Assembly: GCF_002002725.1 (NCBI RefSeq)
Contig: NZ_MUNW01000061.1
Span: 124,001 to 188,000 of the forward strand
DNA: 64,000 nt
Reading direction: 5' to 3'
Source of the DNA: Sinorhizobium sp. A49
GTDB taxonomy: Bacteria > Pseudomonadota > Alphaproteobacteria > Rhizobiales > Rhizobiaceae
The position numbers and the translations under genes were made by a program. Shown piece after piece: positions 7,933 to 17,198 of the stretch; position 1 is the stretch's first letter; each line of letters opens with the position of its first letter. A model generated the notes under the pieces. That model was not told the DNA's origin. It was given only the letters and a program-made list of their open reading frames with translations, and did not search any database.

Positions 7933-9156
7933 TCAGGGGGCAACGGTCGATCCGACGGTGTTTTCGACCGACTGCCCAAGACGACGGACCTGATTGCCGT
8001 AGTTGGCGCGGGTGCGCGGGTCGAAGATCATGATCGGCGTGGAGACGGCGACGCTGGCGGCACTGCCGACGGTCTGGGCGGTGCCGAGGGCCACCGCGCC
8101 GACGCGTTCCCCGAGGCCGACATCGGAATCGGTCACGGTCTGCCCGGCGATCAGCCGGTTGCCGAGCAACTGCACCACTTCGGGGCTTTCGGCGAATTTA
8201 CCGTGGTTCAGCTTGTCGCCGCCTTTGAGCGCCGTCAGGTCGAGAACGGTGATGCCGGCTTGCTCCAGCTGGGTGCGATAGGGCTCTACCGTCGGGTCGA
8301 TCTGCCCGAGCCGGTCGATATTGCCGGAAATCCGGCGCGAAAGGTTGAGCGCACGGTCGTCGCGCGAAACGAACAGCGTGAACTTCGGCCGCGCCTTGCC
8401 CATGGCCTGGATCTGCTTGCCGAACACGTCGACATCGAGATCGGGGGAGGCGAGAATGACGTCGGTAATCTTCGGCGCGATCCGGCCATCGCGGATCGCC
8501 ATCTGTCTGAGCGCCTCTACGGTTACCCAGGATCCCATCGAGTGCGCCATGACGGTGATTTCGCCGACCTTCGGATCGCGCGACGCCCGGCGCAGCAGGT
8601 CTTCCAGCGCGTCACGGGAATAGTTGGTGCTTTCCTTGTCGTAATTGTAGTCGAAGACGCTGGCACGCGAGGGCCAGGTGAAGATCACCGGCGCGACATC
8701 CGTTCCTGAATCGTGGACGATCTGGGCGTAGCGATAGACCGCGTCCTCATAGCGGTTGTTGAAACCGTGGACGAAGATCAGCACGCGCCGGCTTTTCGGC
8801 AGATTGCCCTTCAGCCACGACTGGGCATCGTCCTTGCCCTTGAGCGGCGTAACGCTGACGGTTGAAAACTCGCGTTCGGGATTGGCCGGCAGTTTCTTCG
8901 GCCATTGAACCTGACCGACCGTGCGGGTCTTTTCGGGCGGGATCGAGACGACGATTTCGGTGAGGGACAATTCATCTGCGCGCTCACCGCTGAAAAGCAC
9001 GCCCGGTTCCGTCGAGGGCGCACGGGTGGTGGCGACGAGCAGATCGACTTCCGAAGCGCCGCCGGCCGTTCCCGATGGAACGAGCACGCCGACGGGGCGG
9101 CTGGCGCATGCGGCGAGAACGGATGCCAGCAGCAGAACGGTGGCGACGCGGCCCAC
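7933..9156 (-). CDS. DUF900 alpha/beta-hydrolase lipoprotein
   Basis: About 407 residues from a GTG at 9156; other possible starts are TTG 9207 and TTG 9252, the last with a better ribosome binding site. With the short start the N-terminus is a canonical lipoprotein signal, GRVATVLLLASVLAAC, so the protein is probably lipid-anchored. The DUF900 hydrolase domain (about 60-330) contains ILIFVHGFNNRYEDAVYRYAQI and the nucleophile elbow AHSMGSW. The active-site Ser is present; the substrate is unknown. There is no obvious operon partner, and the frame has no ATG start. Confidence 0.82.
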   Translation of the reverse strand: MGRVATVLLLASVLAACASRPVGVLVPSGTAGGASEVDLLVATTRAPSTEPGVLFSGERADELSLTEIVVSIPPEKTRTVGQVQWPKKLPANPEREFSTVSVTPLKGKDDAQSWLKGNLPKSRRVLIFVHGFNNRYEDAVYRYAQIVHDSGTDVAPVIFTWPSRASVFDYNYDKESTNYSRDALEDLLRRASRDPKVGEITVMAHSMGSWVTVEALRQMAIRDGRIAPKITDVILASPDLDVDVFGKQIQAMGKARPKFTLFVSRDDRALNLSRRISGNIDRLGQIDPTVEPYRTQLEQAGITVLDLTALKGGDKLNHGKFAESPEVVQLLGNRLIAGQTVTDSDVGLGERVGAVALGTAQTVGSAASVAVSTPIMIFDPRTRANYGNQVRRLGQSVENTVGSTVAP

Positions 9157-9390
9157 CTGGCCCGGTCGGCCAGCCCAAGAAAACAAACGCAGCAAAAAAA
9201 CCCCCAATGCCGCATCATGCGGCGTGCCGATCCATAACCCCGGACCCGGCAAGTCTCATGCCCTAGAAATGGCAGAATTTCTGCCCTCGGAATAGCTTTT
9301 CAGCCTGTTTGCGCCCTCTCTGAGGGTGCACATGCGGCAAACATGCAACATTTCGCGACAGCGGGCGTTGGGTAAAACCCCTCAATATCA

Positions 9391-9415
9391 ATTGAAAACG
9401 CTTCAGCGTTTCAAT
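9391..9415 (+). promoter_or_regulatory. Imperfect dyad upstream of dipeptidase operon
   Basis: Arms ATTGAAAACGC and GCGTTTCAAT around TTCA (one extra A in the left arm), 77 bases before the dipeptidase start. The left part, ATTGAAAACGCTT, resembles the operator half upstream of thuA (ATTGAAACCGCTT). It could be an operator for the LacI regulator at 6851-7867 or for a different regulator. Confidence 0.4.
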
Positions 9416-9491
9416 AGCATCCGATCTTTCCTCCTTCGGTGCGGCATCGAATGCCTCATCCGATCTCCCTGAAATGATAAGGAAATCCGGA

Positions 9492-10547
9492 ATGCAGGCG
9501 GTTTTCGATGGCCATAATGACGTGCTTCTGCGGCTATGGCAGAACGCACGCAAGGGAAGCGACCCGGTTGGCGAGTTCGTCGGCGGCACCGACAAGGGGC
9601 ATATCGATGCGCCGCGTGCGAAAACCGGCGGCCTGGTCGGCGGTCTCTGCGCGATCTACGTTCCCTCAGGCGATCTGGTGCTGGCGGGTCCGGACGGCAA
9701 TGGCCACTATGCCACGCCGCTCTCCGCACCGCTCGAACATCTGCCGTCGCTTGGCGTTGCCGTCGAGATGGCCGATATTGCGGTTCGTCTCGACCGGGCC
9801 GGCGCCTGGAAGCTTTGTCGGTCGACTGCGGAAATCCGCGACGCGGCCGCGCAAGGCACTTTCGCATCCGTTCTGCACATGGAGGGCTGTGAGGCGATCG
9901 GTGCCGATCTGTCGTCGCTCGAAACTTTCTACGCCGCCGGCCTGCGTTCGCTCGGACCGGTCTGGAGCCGCCACAACGTCTTTGCCCACGGTGTGCCCTT
10001 CGCCTTCCCGATGTCGCCCGACACGGCGCCGGGGTTGACGGAGGCCGGCTTCGAACTGGTGAAGGCGTGCAACCGCCTGGGCATCCTTATCGATCTCGCA
10101 CATATCACCGAAAAAGGGTTCTGGGACGTCGCCAAAGCGAGCGACCAGCCGCTGGTCGTCAGCCATTCGAACGCCCATGCACTGACGGCGGTTGCGCGCA
10201 ACCTCACCGACAAGCAGCTCGATGCCGTCAGCGAAAGCAAGGGGCTCGTCGGCCTCAATTACGCAACCACGATGCTGCGCGCCGACGCACAGGAAAACGC
10301 CGCTACGCCGCTTTCCGACATGGTTCGCCACATCGACTACATGGTCGAGCGCATGGGGATCGACTGCGTCGGGCTCGGTTCCGATTTTGACGGCGCAACG
10401 ATCCCGGAGGATATCGGCGATGCGGCGGGCAGCCAGAAGCTCGTTGCGGCGCTTAAGGGTGCCGGATATGGTGACGCCGAACTGGCAAAGATATGCCGGG
10501 AGAACTGGCTGAGAGTTCTGGGGCAGGCTTGGCACGAGGCCGCCTGA
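9492..10547 (+). CDS. Membrane-dipeptidase family (M19) peptidase
   Basis: 351 residues from ATG 9492, chosen because AAGGAA lies eight bases upstream; an ATG at 9474 is also in frame. M19 zinc dipeptidase: metal-binding HND near the start (FDGHNDVLLRLW), the bridging Glu in LHMEGCEAIG, His in DLAHITEKGFW and SHSNAHAL, and Asp in GLGSDFDGA. The family cleaves dipeptides, often with D- or unusual residues in the P1' position. It heads the peptide ABC importer operon, which resembles D-Ala-D-Ala or dipeptide utilisation loci. Likely role: cytoplasmic hydrolysis of the imported dipeptide. Confidence 0.92.
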   Translation: MQAVFDGHNDVLLRLWQNARKGSDPVGEFVGGTDKGHIDAPRAKTGGLVGGLCAIYVPSGDLVLAGPDGNGHYATPLSAPLEHLPSLGVAVEMADIAVRLDRAGAWKLCRSTAEIRDAAAQGTFASVLHMEGCEAIGADLSSLETFYAAGLRSLGPVWSRHNVFAHGVPFAFPMSPDTAPGLTEAGFELVKACNRLGILIDLAHITEKGFWDVAKASDQPLVVSHSNAHALTAVARNLTDKQLDAVSESKGLVGLNYATTMLRADAQENAATPLSDMVRHIDYMVERMGIDCVGLGSDFDGATIPEDIGDAAGSQKLVAALKGAGYGDAELAKICRENWLRVLGQAWHEAA

Positions 10548-10598
10548 ACCCATGAAGAAGAGCCCCCAAAAAGGGCGCAAACGAGGGAACTGCAAAAA

Positions 10599-12239
10599 AT
10601 GATGCACAAGCTCAATGGACGTCTTCGTCTTCTGACCGCTTCGGCAGCGCTCGCCATGGTCATGGCCGCGACTGCACCGGCCTTTGCCGAAACGCCGAAG
10701 GACACGCTGGTCGAAGCCTTTGCGATCGACGACGTCATTTCCATGGATCCGGGCGAAGCCTTCGAGCTGACCGCCGCCGAAGTCACCGGCAATACCTACA
10801 GCATGCTGGTGCGCCTCGACATCAACGACACCACCAAGGTCGTCGGCGATCTGGCCGACAGCTGGAACGTTTCCGACGACGGCCTGACCTATACGTTCAA
10901 GCTGAAGTCCGGCCTGAAGTTCGCCTCCGGCAACCCGGTAACCGCCGCTGATGTCGCCTGGTCGTTCGAGCGCGCCGTCAAGCTCGACAAGAGCCCCGCC
11001 TTCATCCTCACCCAGTTCGGCCTTAACGGCGACAACGTGACGGAAAAGGCCAAGGCGACCGACGACACGACCTTCGTCTTCACCGTCGATCAACCCTACG
11101 CGCCGAGCTTCGTCTTGAACTGCCTGACGGCGACCGTTGGTGCCGTGCTCGACAAGAAGCTGGTGCTTGAAAACGTCAAGCCGGTCACGCCGAGCGACGA
11201 GTACAAGTACGACAACGACTTCGGCAATGAATGGCTGAAGACCGGCTATGCCGGCTCGGGCCCGTTCAAGCTGCGCGAATGGCGCGCCAACGAAGTCATC
11301 GTTCTCGAACGCAACGAAAACTACTATGGCGAACAGGCCAAGCTTGCCCGCGTCATCTATCGCCACATGAAGGAAAGCTCGGGCCAGCGCCTGGCGCTGG
11401 AAGCCGGTGACATCGACGTTGCACGCAACCTGGAGCCTGGCGATTTCGACGCTGTTGCAAAGAATGGCGACCTTGCCACGACGAACGCGCCGAAGGGCAC
11501 CGTTTATTACATCAGCCTCAACCAGAAGAACGCCAACCTTGCCAAGCCCGAGGTGCGCGAAGCCTTCAAGTATCTGGTCGATTACGATGCCATCGGCTCG
11601 ACGCTGATCAAGGGTATCGGCGAGATCCACCAGAGCTTCCTGCCGAAGGGCGTTCTGGGTGCACTTGACGAGAACCCCTACAAGTTCGACGTCGCCAAGG
11701 CGAAGGAACTGCTGGCCAAGGCCGGTCTTGCCGACGGCTTCACCGTCACCATGGACGTGCGCAACGGCCAGCCGGTCACCGGCATTGCCGAATCCTTCCA
11801 GCAGACGCTCGGCCAGGCCGGCGTGAAGCTGGAGATCATCCCCGGCGACGGCAAGCAGACGCTGACGAAGTACCGTGCCCGTAACCACGACATGTATATC
11901 GGTCAGTGGGGCATGGACTATTTCGACCCGAACTCGAATGCCGAAACCTTCACCGCCAACCCCGACAACTCCGACGAAGGCAAGAACAAGACGCTTGCCT
12001 GGCGCAATGCCTGGGACGTTCCGGAACTGACGAAGAAGACCAAGGCTGCCTTGCTCGAGCGTGACAGCGCCAAGCGTGCGGAAACCTACAAGGAACTGCA
12101 GAAGACGGTGCTGGGCGAAAGCCCGTTCGTCATCATCTTCCAGCAGACCGAAGTCGCCGGCTACCGCGGCAACGTCAAGGGCCTGAAGCTTGGCCCGAGC
12201 TTCGACACGAACTTCGTTGCAGGCATCTCGAAGGAATAA
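10599..12239 (+). CDS. Peptide ABC transporter substrate-binding protein (family 5)
   Basis: 546 residues. Signal peptide (LLTASAALAMVMAATAPAFA) then a DppA/OppA-type binding domain (SMDPGEAFELTAAEV near the N-terminus; LADSWNVSDDGLTYTFKLKSGLKFASG; a C-terminal lobe ending FQQTEVAGYRGNVKGLKL). It would bind peptides in the periplasm and deliver them to the two permeases that follow. It is separated from the dipeptidase by 51 bases and from the first permease by 18. The start is the ATG at 10599 (next ATG 10602). Confidence 0.93.
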   Translation: MMHKLNGRLRLLTASAALAMVMAATAPAFAETPKDTLVEAFAIDDVISMDPGEAFELTAAEVTGNTYSMLVRLDINDTTKVVGDLADSWNVSDDGLTYTFKLKSGLKFASGNPVTAADVAWSFERAVKLDKSPAFILTQFGLNGDNVTEKAKATDDTTFVFTVDQPYAPSFVLNCLTATVGAVLDKKLVLENVKPVTPSDEYKYDNDFGNEWLKTGYAGSGPFKLREWRANEVIVLERNENYYGEQAKLARVIYRHMKESSGQRLALEAGDIDVARNLEPGDFDAVAKNGDLATTNAPKGTVYYISLNQKNANLAKPEVREAFKYLVDYDAIGSTLIKGIGEIHQSFLPKGVLGALDENPYKFDVAKAKELLAKAGLADGFTVTMDVRNGQPVTGIAESFQQTLGQAGVKLEIIPGDGKQTLTKYRARNHDMYIGQWGMDYFDPNSNAETFTANPDNSDEGKNKTLAWRNAWDVPELTKKTKAALLERDSAKRAETYKELQKTVLGESPFVIIFQQTEVAGYRGNVKGLKLGPSFDTNFVAGISKE

Positions 12240-12257
12240 CCCGAAAGGATAGTTCCC

Positions 12258-13325
12258 TTGAGCATGAGCGGAACAGAACGGATGGGCGGGCGCCGACGCG
12301 CCCGTCCGGCGAAGATCATGGGCGCCGTCTTGCGGTTCCTGGTGATCGTCGTGACCACCTATCTCGGCCTTCTGGCCGTGACCTTCTTCATCGGCCGGGT
12401 CATCCCGATCGACCCGGTGCTCGCCGTCCTCGGCGACCGGGCGCCGACGCATGTCGTCGAAAGGACGCGCGAGGCGATGGGGCTGAACCTGCCCCTCTAT
12501 CAACAATTCTTCATCTATGTCCGCCAGGCGCTGACCGGCGACTTCGGCATCTCGGTGCTGACGACCAATCCCGTGATGACCGACATCCGTCGCGTCTTCC
12601 CGGCGACCATGGAACTGGCGACGCTCGGCACCCTGATCGGCGCCATCTTCGGAGTGCCGCTCGGCGTTCTCGCCGCCGTCAAGCGCGGCAGCATCGCCGA
12701 CCAGATCGTCCGCGTCATCGGCGTCGTCGGCTATTCGGTGCCGATCTTCTGGCTGGCGCTGCTGTCGCTCCTGGTGTTCTACGCCCGGCTGAAGTGGGTC
12801 GCCTATCCCGGCCGCATCGATATCGTCTTCGAATACACCTTCACGCCGATCACCGGCTTCTACCTGTTCGACGCGCTCTGGCAGCGGCAGTGGGATGTGC
12901 TCTGGGACGTCTTCCGCCACATCATCCTGCCGGCGTCGCTGCTCGGCTATTTCTCGCTCGCCTATATCAGCCGCATGACGCGCAGCTTCATGCTGAACGA
13001 GCTGCAGCAGGAATATATCGTTGCCGCCCGCGCCAAGGGGCTCTCGGAAACCCGCATCATCTGGGGCCATGCTCTGCGCAATGCCGCCGTGCCGCTCGTC
13101 ACCGTGATTGCGCTTTCCTATGCCGGCCTGCTCGAAGGTTCGGTCTTGACCGAAACCGTCTTCGCCTGGCCGGGCCTTGGCCTCTACATCACCAATTCGC
13201 TGCAGAATGCCGACATGAATGCCGTTCTCGGTGGCACCATCGTCATCGGTTCGGTCTTCATCGGCATCAATCTCCTGTCCGATCTTCTCTATCGGACGCT
13301 TGACCCGAGGACGCGCCAGCGATGA
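12258..13325 (+). CDS. Peptide ABC transporter permease (DppB type)
   Basis: 355 residues with a TTG start at 12258, supported by GAAAGGAT seven bases upstream; the alternative ATG at 12264 has a poor spacing. Six membrane helices and the permease EAA-like segment (EYIVAARAKGLSETRIIWGHALRNAAVPLVT) that contacts the ATPases. Its DppB-type N-terminus includes the first helix followed by a long periplasmic loop. Ends in an ATGA overlap with the next permease. Confidence 0.93.
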   Translation: MSMSGTERMGGRRRARPAKIMGAVLRFLVIVVTTYLGLLAVTFFIGRVIPIDPVLAVLGDRAPTHVVERTREAMGLNLPLYQQFFIYVRQALTGDFGISVLTTNPVMTDIRRVFPATMELATLGTLIGAIFGVPLGVLAAVKRGSIADQIVRVIGVVGYSVPIFWLALLSLLVFYARLKWVAYPGRIDIVFEYTFTPITGFYLFDALWQRQWDVLWDVFRHIILPASLLGYFSLAYISRMTRSFMLNELQQEYIVAARAKGLSETRIIWGHALRNAAVPLVTVIALSYAGLLEGSVLTETVFAWPGLGLYITNSLQNADMNAVLGGTIVIGSVFIGINLLSDLLYRTLDPRTRQR

Positions 13326-14254
13326 GCACCGTCACTGAAACCCGCCCGATGACACGCCGCGAATGGCTGTTGACCGACCGGCCGCAATCGCGCACCCAGG
13401 CGCGTCTTGGCCGCGCCTACATGACCTGGCAGCGCTTTTCCGCCAACAAGCTGGCCGTTCTCGGCCTGCTCATCCTGCTGGCGCTGGTGTTCGTCGCGGC
13501 GTTTGCCAATGTTCTGGCACCGCATTCGCCCTATATCGGCGATCTCGCCAACGCCCGCCTGCTGCCGCCTGGAACGGAGGGTTACCTGCTCGGGACCGAT
13601 GATCTCGGCCGAGACATTCTCTCGCGGCTGATCCACGGCTCGCGGCTGACGCTTGCGGTCGTGCTGCTGGTCGCGATCATCGCGGCACCCGTCGGCCTCA
13701 TCGTCGGCGCGGTTGCGGGCTATGCCGGCGGATGGGTCGATGCGGTGCTGATGCGCATCACCGACATCTTCCTCGCCTTTCCGAAGCTGGTTCTGGCTCT
13801 CGCCTTCGTGGCAGCACTTGGCCCCGGCATCGAGAATGCCGTCATCGCGATCGCCATCACCTCCTGGCCGCCCTATGCCCGCATTGCGCGCGCCGAAACG
13901 CTGACGGTGCGCAACTCCGACTACATCGCCGCCGTGCAACTGATGGGCGCGTCGCCGACACGCATCGTCTTCCGGCATGTGATGCCGATGTGCATGTCGT
14001 CGCTGATCGTGCGCGTCACGCTCGACATGGCCGGTATCATCCTGACGGCGGCAGGCCTCGGCTTCCTCGGCCTTGGCGCACAGCCGCCGCTGCCGGAATG
14101 GGGCGCGATGATCGCCTCCGGTCGCCGCTTCATCCTCGACCAGTGGTGGGTTGCCACCATGCCCGGCGTCGCGATCCTGATCGTCAGCCTCGGCTTCAAC
14201 CTGCTTGGTGACGGCCTGCGCGACGCGCTGGACCCACGGGAGAGCGGACAATGA
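13322..14254 (+). CDS. Peptide ABC transporter permease (DppC type)
   Basis: 310 residues. DppC-type permease: N-terminal OppC-like extension before the first helix, LLGTDDLGRDILSRLIHGSRLTLAV, and the EAA loop DYIAAVQLMGASPTRIVFRHVMP. Forms a heterodimer with the preceding DppB-type subunit. It overlaps both neighbours by ATGA, giving tight translational coupling across permease-permease-ATPase. Confidence 0.93.
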   Translation: MSTVTETRPMTRREWLLTDRPQSRTQARLGRAYMTWQRFSANKLAVLGLLILLALVFVAAFANVLAPHSPYIGDLANARLLPPGTEGYLLGTDDLGRDILSRLIHGSRLTLAVVLLVAIIAAPVGLIVGAVAGYAGGWVDAVLMRITDIFLAFPKLVLALAFVAALGPGIENAVIAIAITSWPPYARIARAETLTVRNSDYIAAVQLMGASPTRIVFRHVMPMCMSSLIVRVTLDMAGIILTAAGLGFLGLGAQPPLPEWGAMIASGRRFILDQWWVATMPGVAILIVSLGFNLLGDGLRDALDPRESGQ

Positions 14255-15084
14255 ACCCGCTTCTGACCGTTGACGACCTCAAGGTCTCGTTTCCGACCCG
14301 CACTGGGGTGGTCGAGGCCGTGCGCGGGGTCTCGTTCACGCTCGGCCGCGAGCGCCTCGGCATTGTTGGCGAGAGCGGTTCCGGCAAGTCGCAGACCGGC
14401 CGGGCGATCATGGGGCTGACGCCGGCGCACGCGCGGGTGACGGCCAAGACGCTTTCTTTCGAAGGCATCGACCTGCTGTCGGCGGCGCCGAAGGTGCGGC
14501 GGGATCTGCGTGGCAAGCGCATCGCCATGATCCTGCAGGACCCGAAATACTCGTTGAACCCGGTGATGAGCATCGGCCGGCAGATCGTCGAGACGTTGAC
14601 GCGCCACGAAAACGTCAGCCGTGCGGAAGCGCGCGAGCGGGCGCTCGACATGCTGGAGGCGGTGCAGATCCGCGATCCCGGCCGCGTCTTTGACCTCTAT
14701 CCGCACGAAGTTTCGGGCGGCATGGGACAGCGCGCGATGATCGCCATGATGCTGGTGGCAGGGCCTGAGCTTCTGATCGCCGACGAGCCGACCTCGGCGC
14801 TCGACGTGACGGTTCAGCTCGAAGTGCTTGGTATCCTCGACAAGCTGGTGGCCGACCGCGGCATGGGGCTGATCTTCGTTTCGCACGACCTCAGGCTGGT
14901 GTCGTCGTTCTGTGATCGCGTCATCGTCATGTATGCCGGCAAGATCGTCGAGGAGCTTAAGGCGTCCGACCTCGCAAGCGCCAAACATCCCTATACCCAG
15001 GGCCTGTTGAACTGCATGCCGGCGATCGGTTCCGATCGCCATCCCTTGCCGGTTCTCGATCGCAAACCGGAGTGGGCCCTATGA
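14251..15084 (+). CDS. Peptide ABC transporter ATP-binding protein (DppD type)
   Basis: 277 residues. Walker A GESGSGKSQTG, signature VSGGMGQRAMIA, Walker B LLIADEPTSALDV, switch His in VSHDLRL. The first of two ATPases for the peptide importer; the C-terminus is shorter than in classical DppD, which carries an extra iron-sulfur-binding oligopeptide-transport tail. Overlaps the permease before it and the ATPase after it by ATGA. Confidence 0.92.
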   Translation: MNPLLTVDDLKVSFPTRTGVVEAVRGVSFTLGRERLGIVGESGSGKSQTGRAIMGLTPAHARVTAKTLSFEGIDLLSAAPKVRRDLRGKRIAMILQDPKYSLNPVMSIGRQIVETLTRHENVSRAEARERALDMLEAVQIRDPGRVFDLYPHEVSGGMGQRAMIAMMLVAGPELLIADEPTSALDVTVQLEVLGILDKLVADRGMGLIFVSHDLRLVSSFCDRVIVMYAGKIVEELKASDLASAKHPYTQGLLNCMPAIGSDRHPLPVLDRKPEWAL

Positions 15085-15845
15085 CGACCGCCACAATATC
15101 TGCTGAAAATCTTGTCGTGACCTATGACGAGTTCAAGGCACTGGATGATGTCAGCATCGATGTCGCGCCCGGCGAATCCTTCGGGCTCGTCGGCGAGTCC
15201 GGCTCTGGAAAGTCGACCCTACTTCGCGCAGTCGCGGGCCTTGCGCCGGTGACGGCAGGCAAGATCCGCGTGCATGACCGGGTTCTCGTCGGAAACCGCC
15301 GTGACAAAGCGTTTTATCGCGACGTGCAGATGGTCTTCCAGGACCCCTATGGTTCGCTGCACCCACGCCAGACGATCGACCGGCAGTTGCTCGAACCTCT
15401 GGCGATCCACGGCGTTGCCGATGGCGAACGCCGCATTCTGAAAGCACTCGACGAAGTCGGTCTCGGTTCAGGCTTCCGGTTCCGTTATCCGCACCAGCTT
15501 TCCGGCGGCCAGCGGCAACGCATTGCCATTGCCCGGGCGCTGATCCTCGAGCCGTCGATCCTGCTGCTCGACGAGCCGACATCGGCGCTCGACGCCTCGG
15601 TGCAGGCAGAGGTCCTGAACTTGCTCGAACAGGTGCGGCGCGACCGCAAGCTCACCTTCATCATGGTCAGCCACGACCTCGGCGTCGTCACCCACATGTG
15701 CGATCGTCTTGCGGTGATGCAAAACGGCCGCGTGGTCGAGCGGCTGTCCTCGGTTGATCTCGTTGCCGGTCGGATCGGTGAGGACTACACCCGCAATCTG
15801 ATGGTGGCGAGCAAGGGCTTCCAGCGCAAGGGCGCTGCTGCCTGA
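15081..15845 (+). CDS. Peptide ABC transporter ATP-binding protein (DppF type)
   Basis: 254 residues from ATG 15081, which overlaps the stop of the preceding ATPase (ATGA); a GTG at 15072 is in frame but less likely. Walker A GESGSGKSTLL, signature LSGGQRQRIAIARAL, Walker B ILLLDEPTSALDA, switch SHDLGV. The second ATPase of the dipeptide importer and last gene of the operon; a strong hairpin follows the stop. Confidence 0.92.
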   Translation: MTTATISAENLVVTYDEFKALDDVSIDVAPGESFGLVGESGSGKSTLLRAVAGLAPVTAGKIRVHDRVLVGNRRDKAFYRDVQMVFQDPYGSLHPRQTIDRQLLEPLAIHGVADGERRILKALDEVGLGSGFRFRYPHQLSGGQRQRIAIARALILEPSILLLDEPTSALDASVQAEVLNLLEQVRRDRKLTFIMVSHDLGVVTHMCDRLAVMQNGRVVERLSSVDLVAGRIGEDYTRNLMVASKGFQRKGAAA

Positions 15846-15853
15846 CATTGACA

Positions 15854-15891
15854 AACCAGCCGTCGCGCCGAAACAGGATCGACGGCTGGTT
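15854..15891 (+). terminator. Stem-loop terminator of peptide operon
   Basis: Twelve-base perfect stem AACCAGCCGTCG / CGACGGCTGGTT with a 14-base loop, nine bases after the last ATPase stop. No long T-run follows, so termination may be partial or the hairpin may protect the 3' end. Confidence 0.6.
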
Positions 15892-16027
15892 GATGCACGC
15901 TTGTCGCGCCAAACGTGGGCAACGTGGGCAACGCCGAGAAGAATGCACTCAGCCCGCGCTGGCGCGTTGACTCTAAAGTCCCCTATCTGCCGGCGGGCGT
16001 TCCACTTGAAAGCGGAACACTGTGGAC

Positions 16028-16765
16028 TTAGCTGCCATTTTCCCAGGTCGAGGTGGAGTTGGTAATCACCTTGCGGATGTTGCGCTGCTCACGCCATTCC
16101 CGTCCCATATCGCGAATGACCGGCTTTGCTTCCGGCGAGAAGATGTAATTGCGGTATCCGGCGACGTAGGCCTCCATGGCCGGGTTGACGCCCGAGTAGA
16201 ACTGCTTTTCCGGATCGCGGGTGAGATCCATCAGGCCGGCGCAATGGCGCGCGAAGTTGCCACGCAGGATCGACGGCGAGGTCGTGAACTTCGGGAAGGT
16301 TCGAAACAGCGGGATCTTGATGCCGAGCAGCCGCGCATATTCGTTGCGCTGATGGAAATGGCCCTTGCGCGCGATATCCCAGTTCTGGTCGGCGGTGTGA
16401 AACGACACCTGCATGATCGACGGATCGGCAAAGGGCTCAAGCAGTTCCTGGCCCATCTCTCGCAGCGAAATCCAGTCGTCTTCCAGATGGAAGACATACT
16501 CCGATGTGCTTGCCGACCATACTCTCGCGACCGCGGCGCAAAAACCCGGTTGCTCCGGCTCGAAAATCACCGCATCGGGGAAGTGATCGCGAACGATCTG
16601 GATGCATGCTGCATGGTCCTCGGGAGAGCCGAAGACCGGATCGAGATTGAGGTAGGCCGACCCCATGTCCAGCTGGTTCAGCACCCTCTCACGAAAACTG
16701 GCAAGGGTTTGGGCAAGCAATTCGGGGCGCCTGGTGGCGACGATGCAAAGGTCAATCCGGGGCAT
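16028..16765 (-). CDS. GT2-like glycosyltransferase
   Basis: 245 residues from the ATG at 16765, preceded by AGGAAGAG; the frame stays open further upstream but that part is not protein-like. GT-A fold signs: IDLCIVATRRPELLAQTLAS at the start and HLEDDW as the DxD-type metal/nucleotide site. The family transfers a sugar from a nucleotide donor, probably in polysaccharide or LPS synthesis. It is the outermost gene of the surface-sugar island and is divergent from the GT25 gene. Donor and acceptor are unknown. Confidence 0.8.
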   Translation of the reverse strand: MPRIDLCIVATRRPELLAQTLASFRERVLNQLDMGSAYLNLDPVFGSPEDHAACIQIVRDHFPDAVIFEPEQPGFCAAVARVWSASTSEYVFHLEDDWISLREMGQELLEPFADPSIMQVSFHTADQNWDIARKGHFHQRNEYARLLGIKIPLFRTFPKFTTSPSILRGNFARHCAGLMDLTRDPEKQFYSGVNPAMEAYVAGYRNYIFSPEAKPVIRDMGREWREQRNIRKVITNSTSTWENGS

Positions 16766-17198
16766 TGCTCTTCCTGCTAGATGCGGCGGCTTGCTGCCTG
16801 CCTTTCGCGCGATAGCTCCCGCGGGCGGAGTGCTCGGGAGGTTACAAGGCGCTGGTAGGGCGTGCCACAACGGCCACAGTATTGCTGCCAATGAAAGTCT
16901 TCGCTTAGACCAAGCCACGATTTTGCGCAATTGCGGAGCCGCGGGCTTCCATGCGATATCTCCGGAGGTTCGGCTGTGCCGGTGATGGCTTGTAAAGGTC
17001 AACGCGCCGTCGCGGACGGAGCAAGCCGGTTCTGCGGACGATCACGCGGGCCGCGCCCCAGCGCTGTGCATTCAACCCGTCTTGACGTGGATAAGATGAA
17101 TCCGGCGATACCCAGGTCGGGACTGCGGTGACGGATTGACAAATTCGCGCCAATTGGCACAGAAACCTGACGAAACGTGATGATTAAGCGACCAAGGG
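16766..17198. other. Divergent intergenic region between two glycosyltransferases
   Basis: 433 bases between divergent genes. Short open frames exist on both strands but none has a good start signal or recognisable protein sequence. It must hold the promoters of both glycosyltransferase genes; no clear operator, hairpin or repeat was found. Confidence 0.5.

Noticed and set aside
9666-13070. A minus-strand open frame of more than 1,100 codons across the peptide operon
   Set aside because: It runs antisense to dipeptidase, binding-protein and permease genes that have clear motifs. Its sequence is rich in Arg, His, Asp and Val with no domain. It is an effect of GC-rich third positions.
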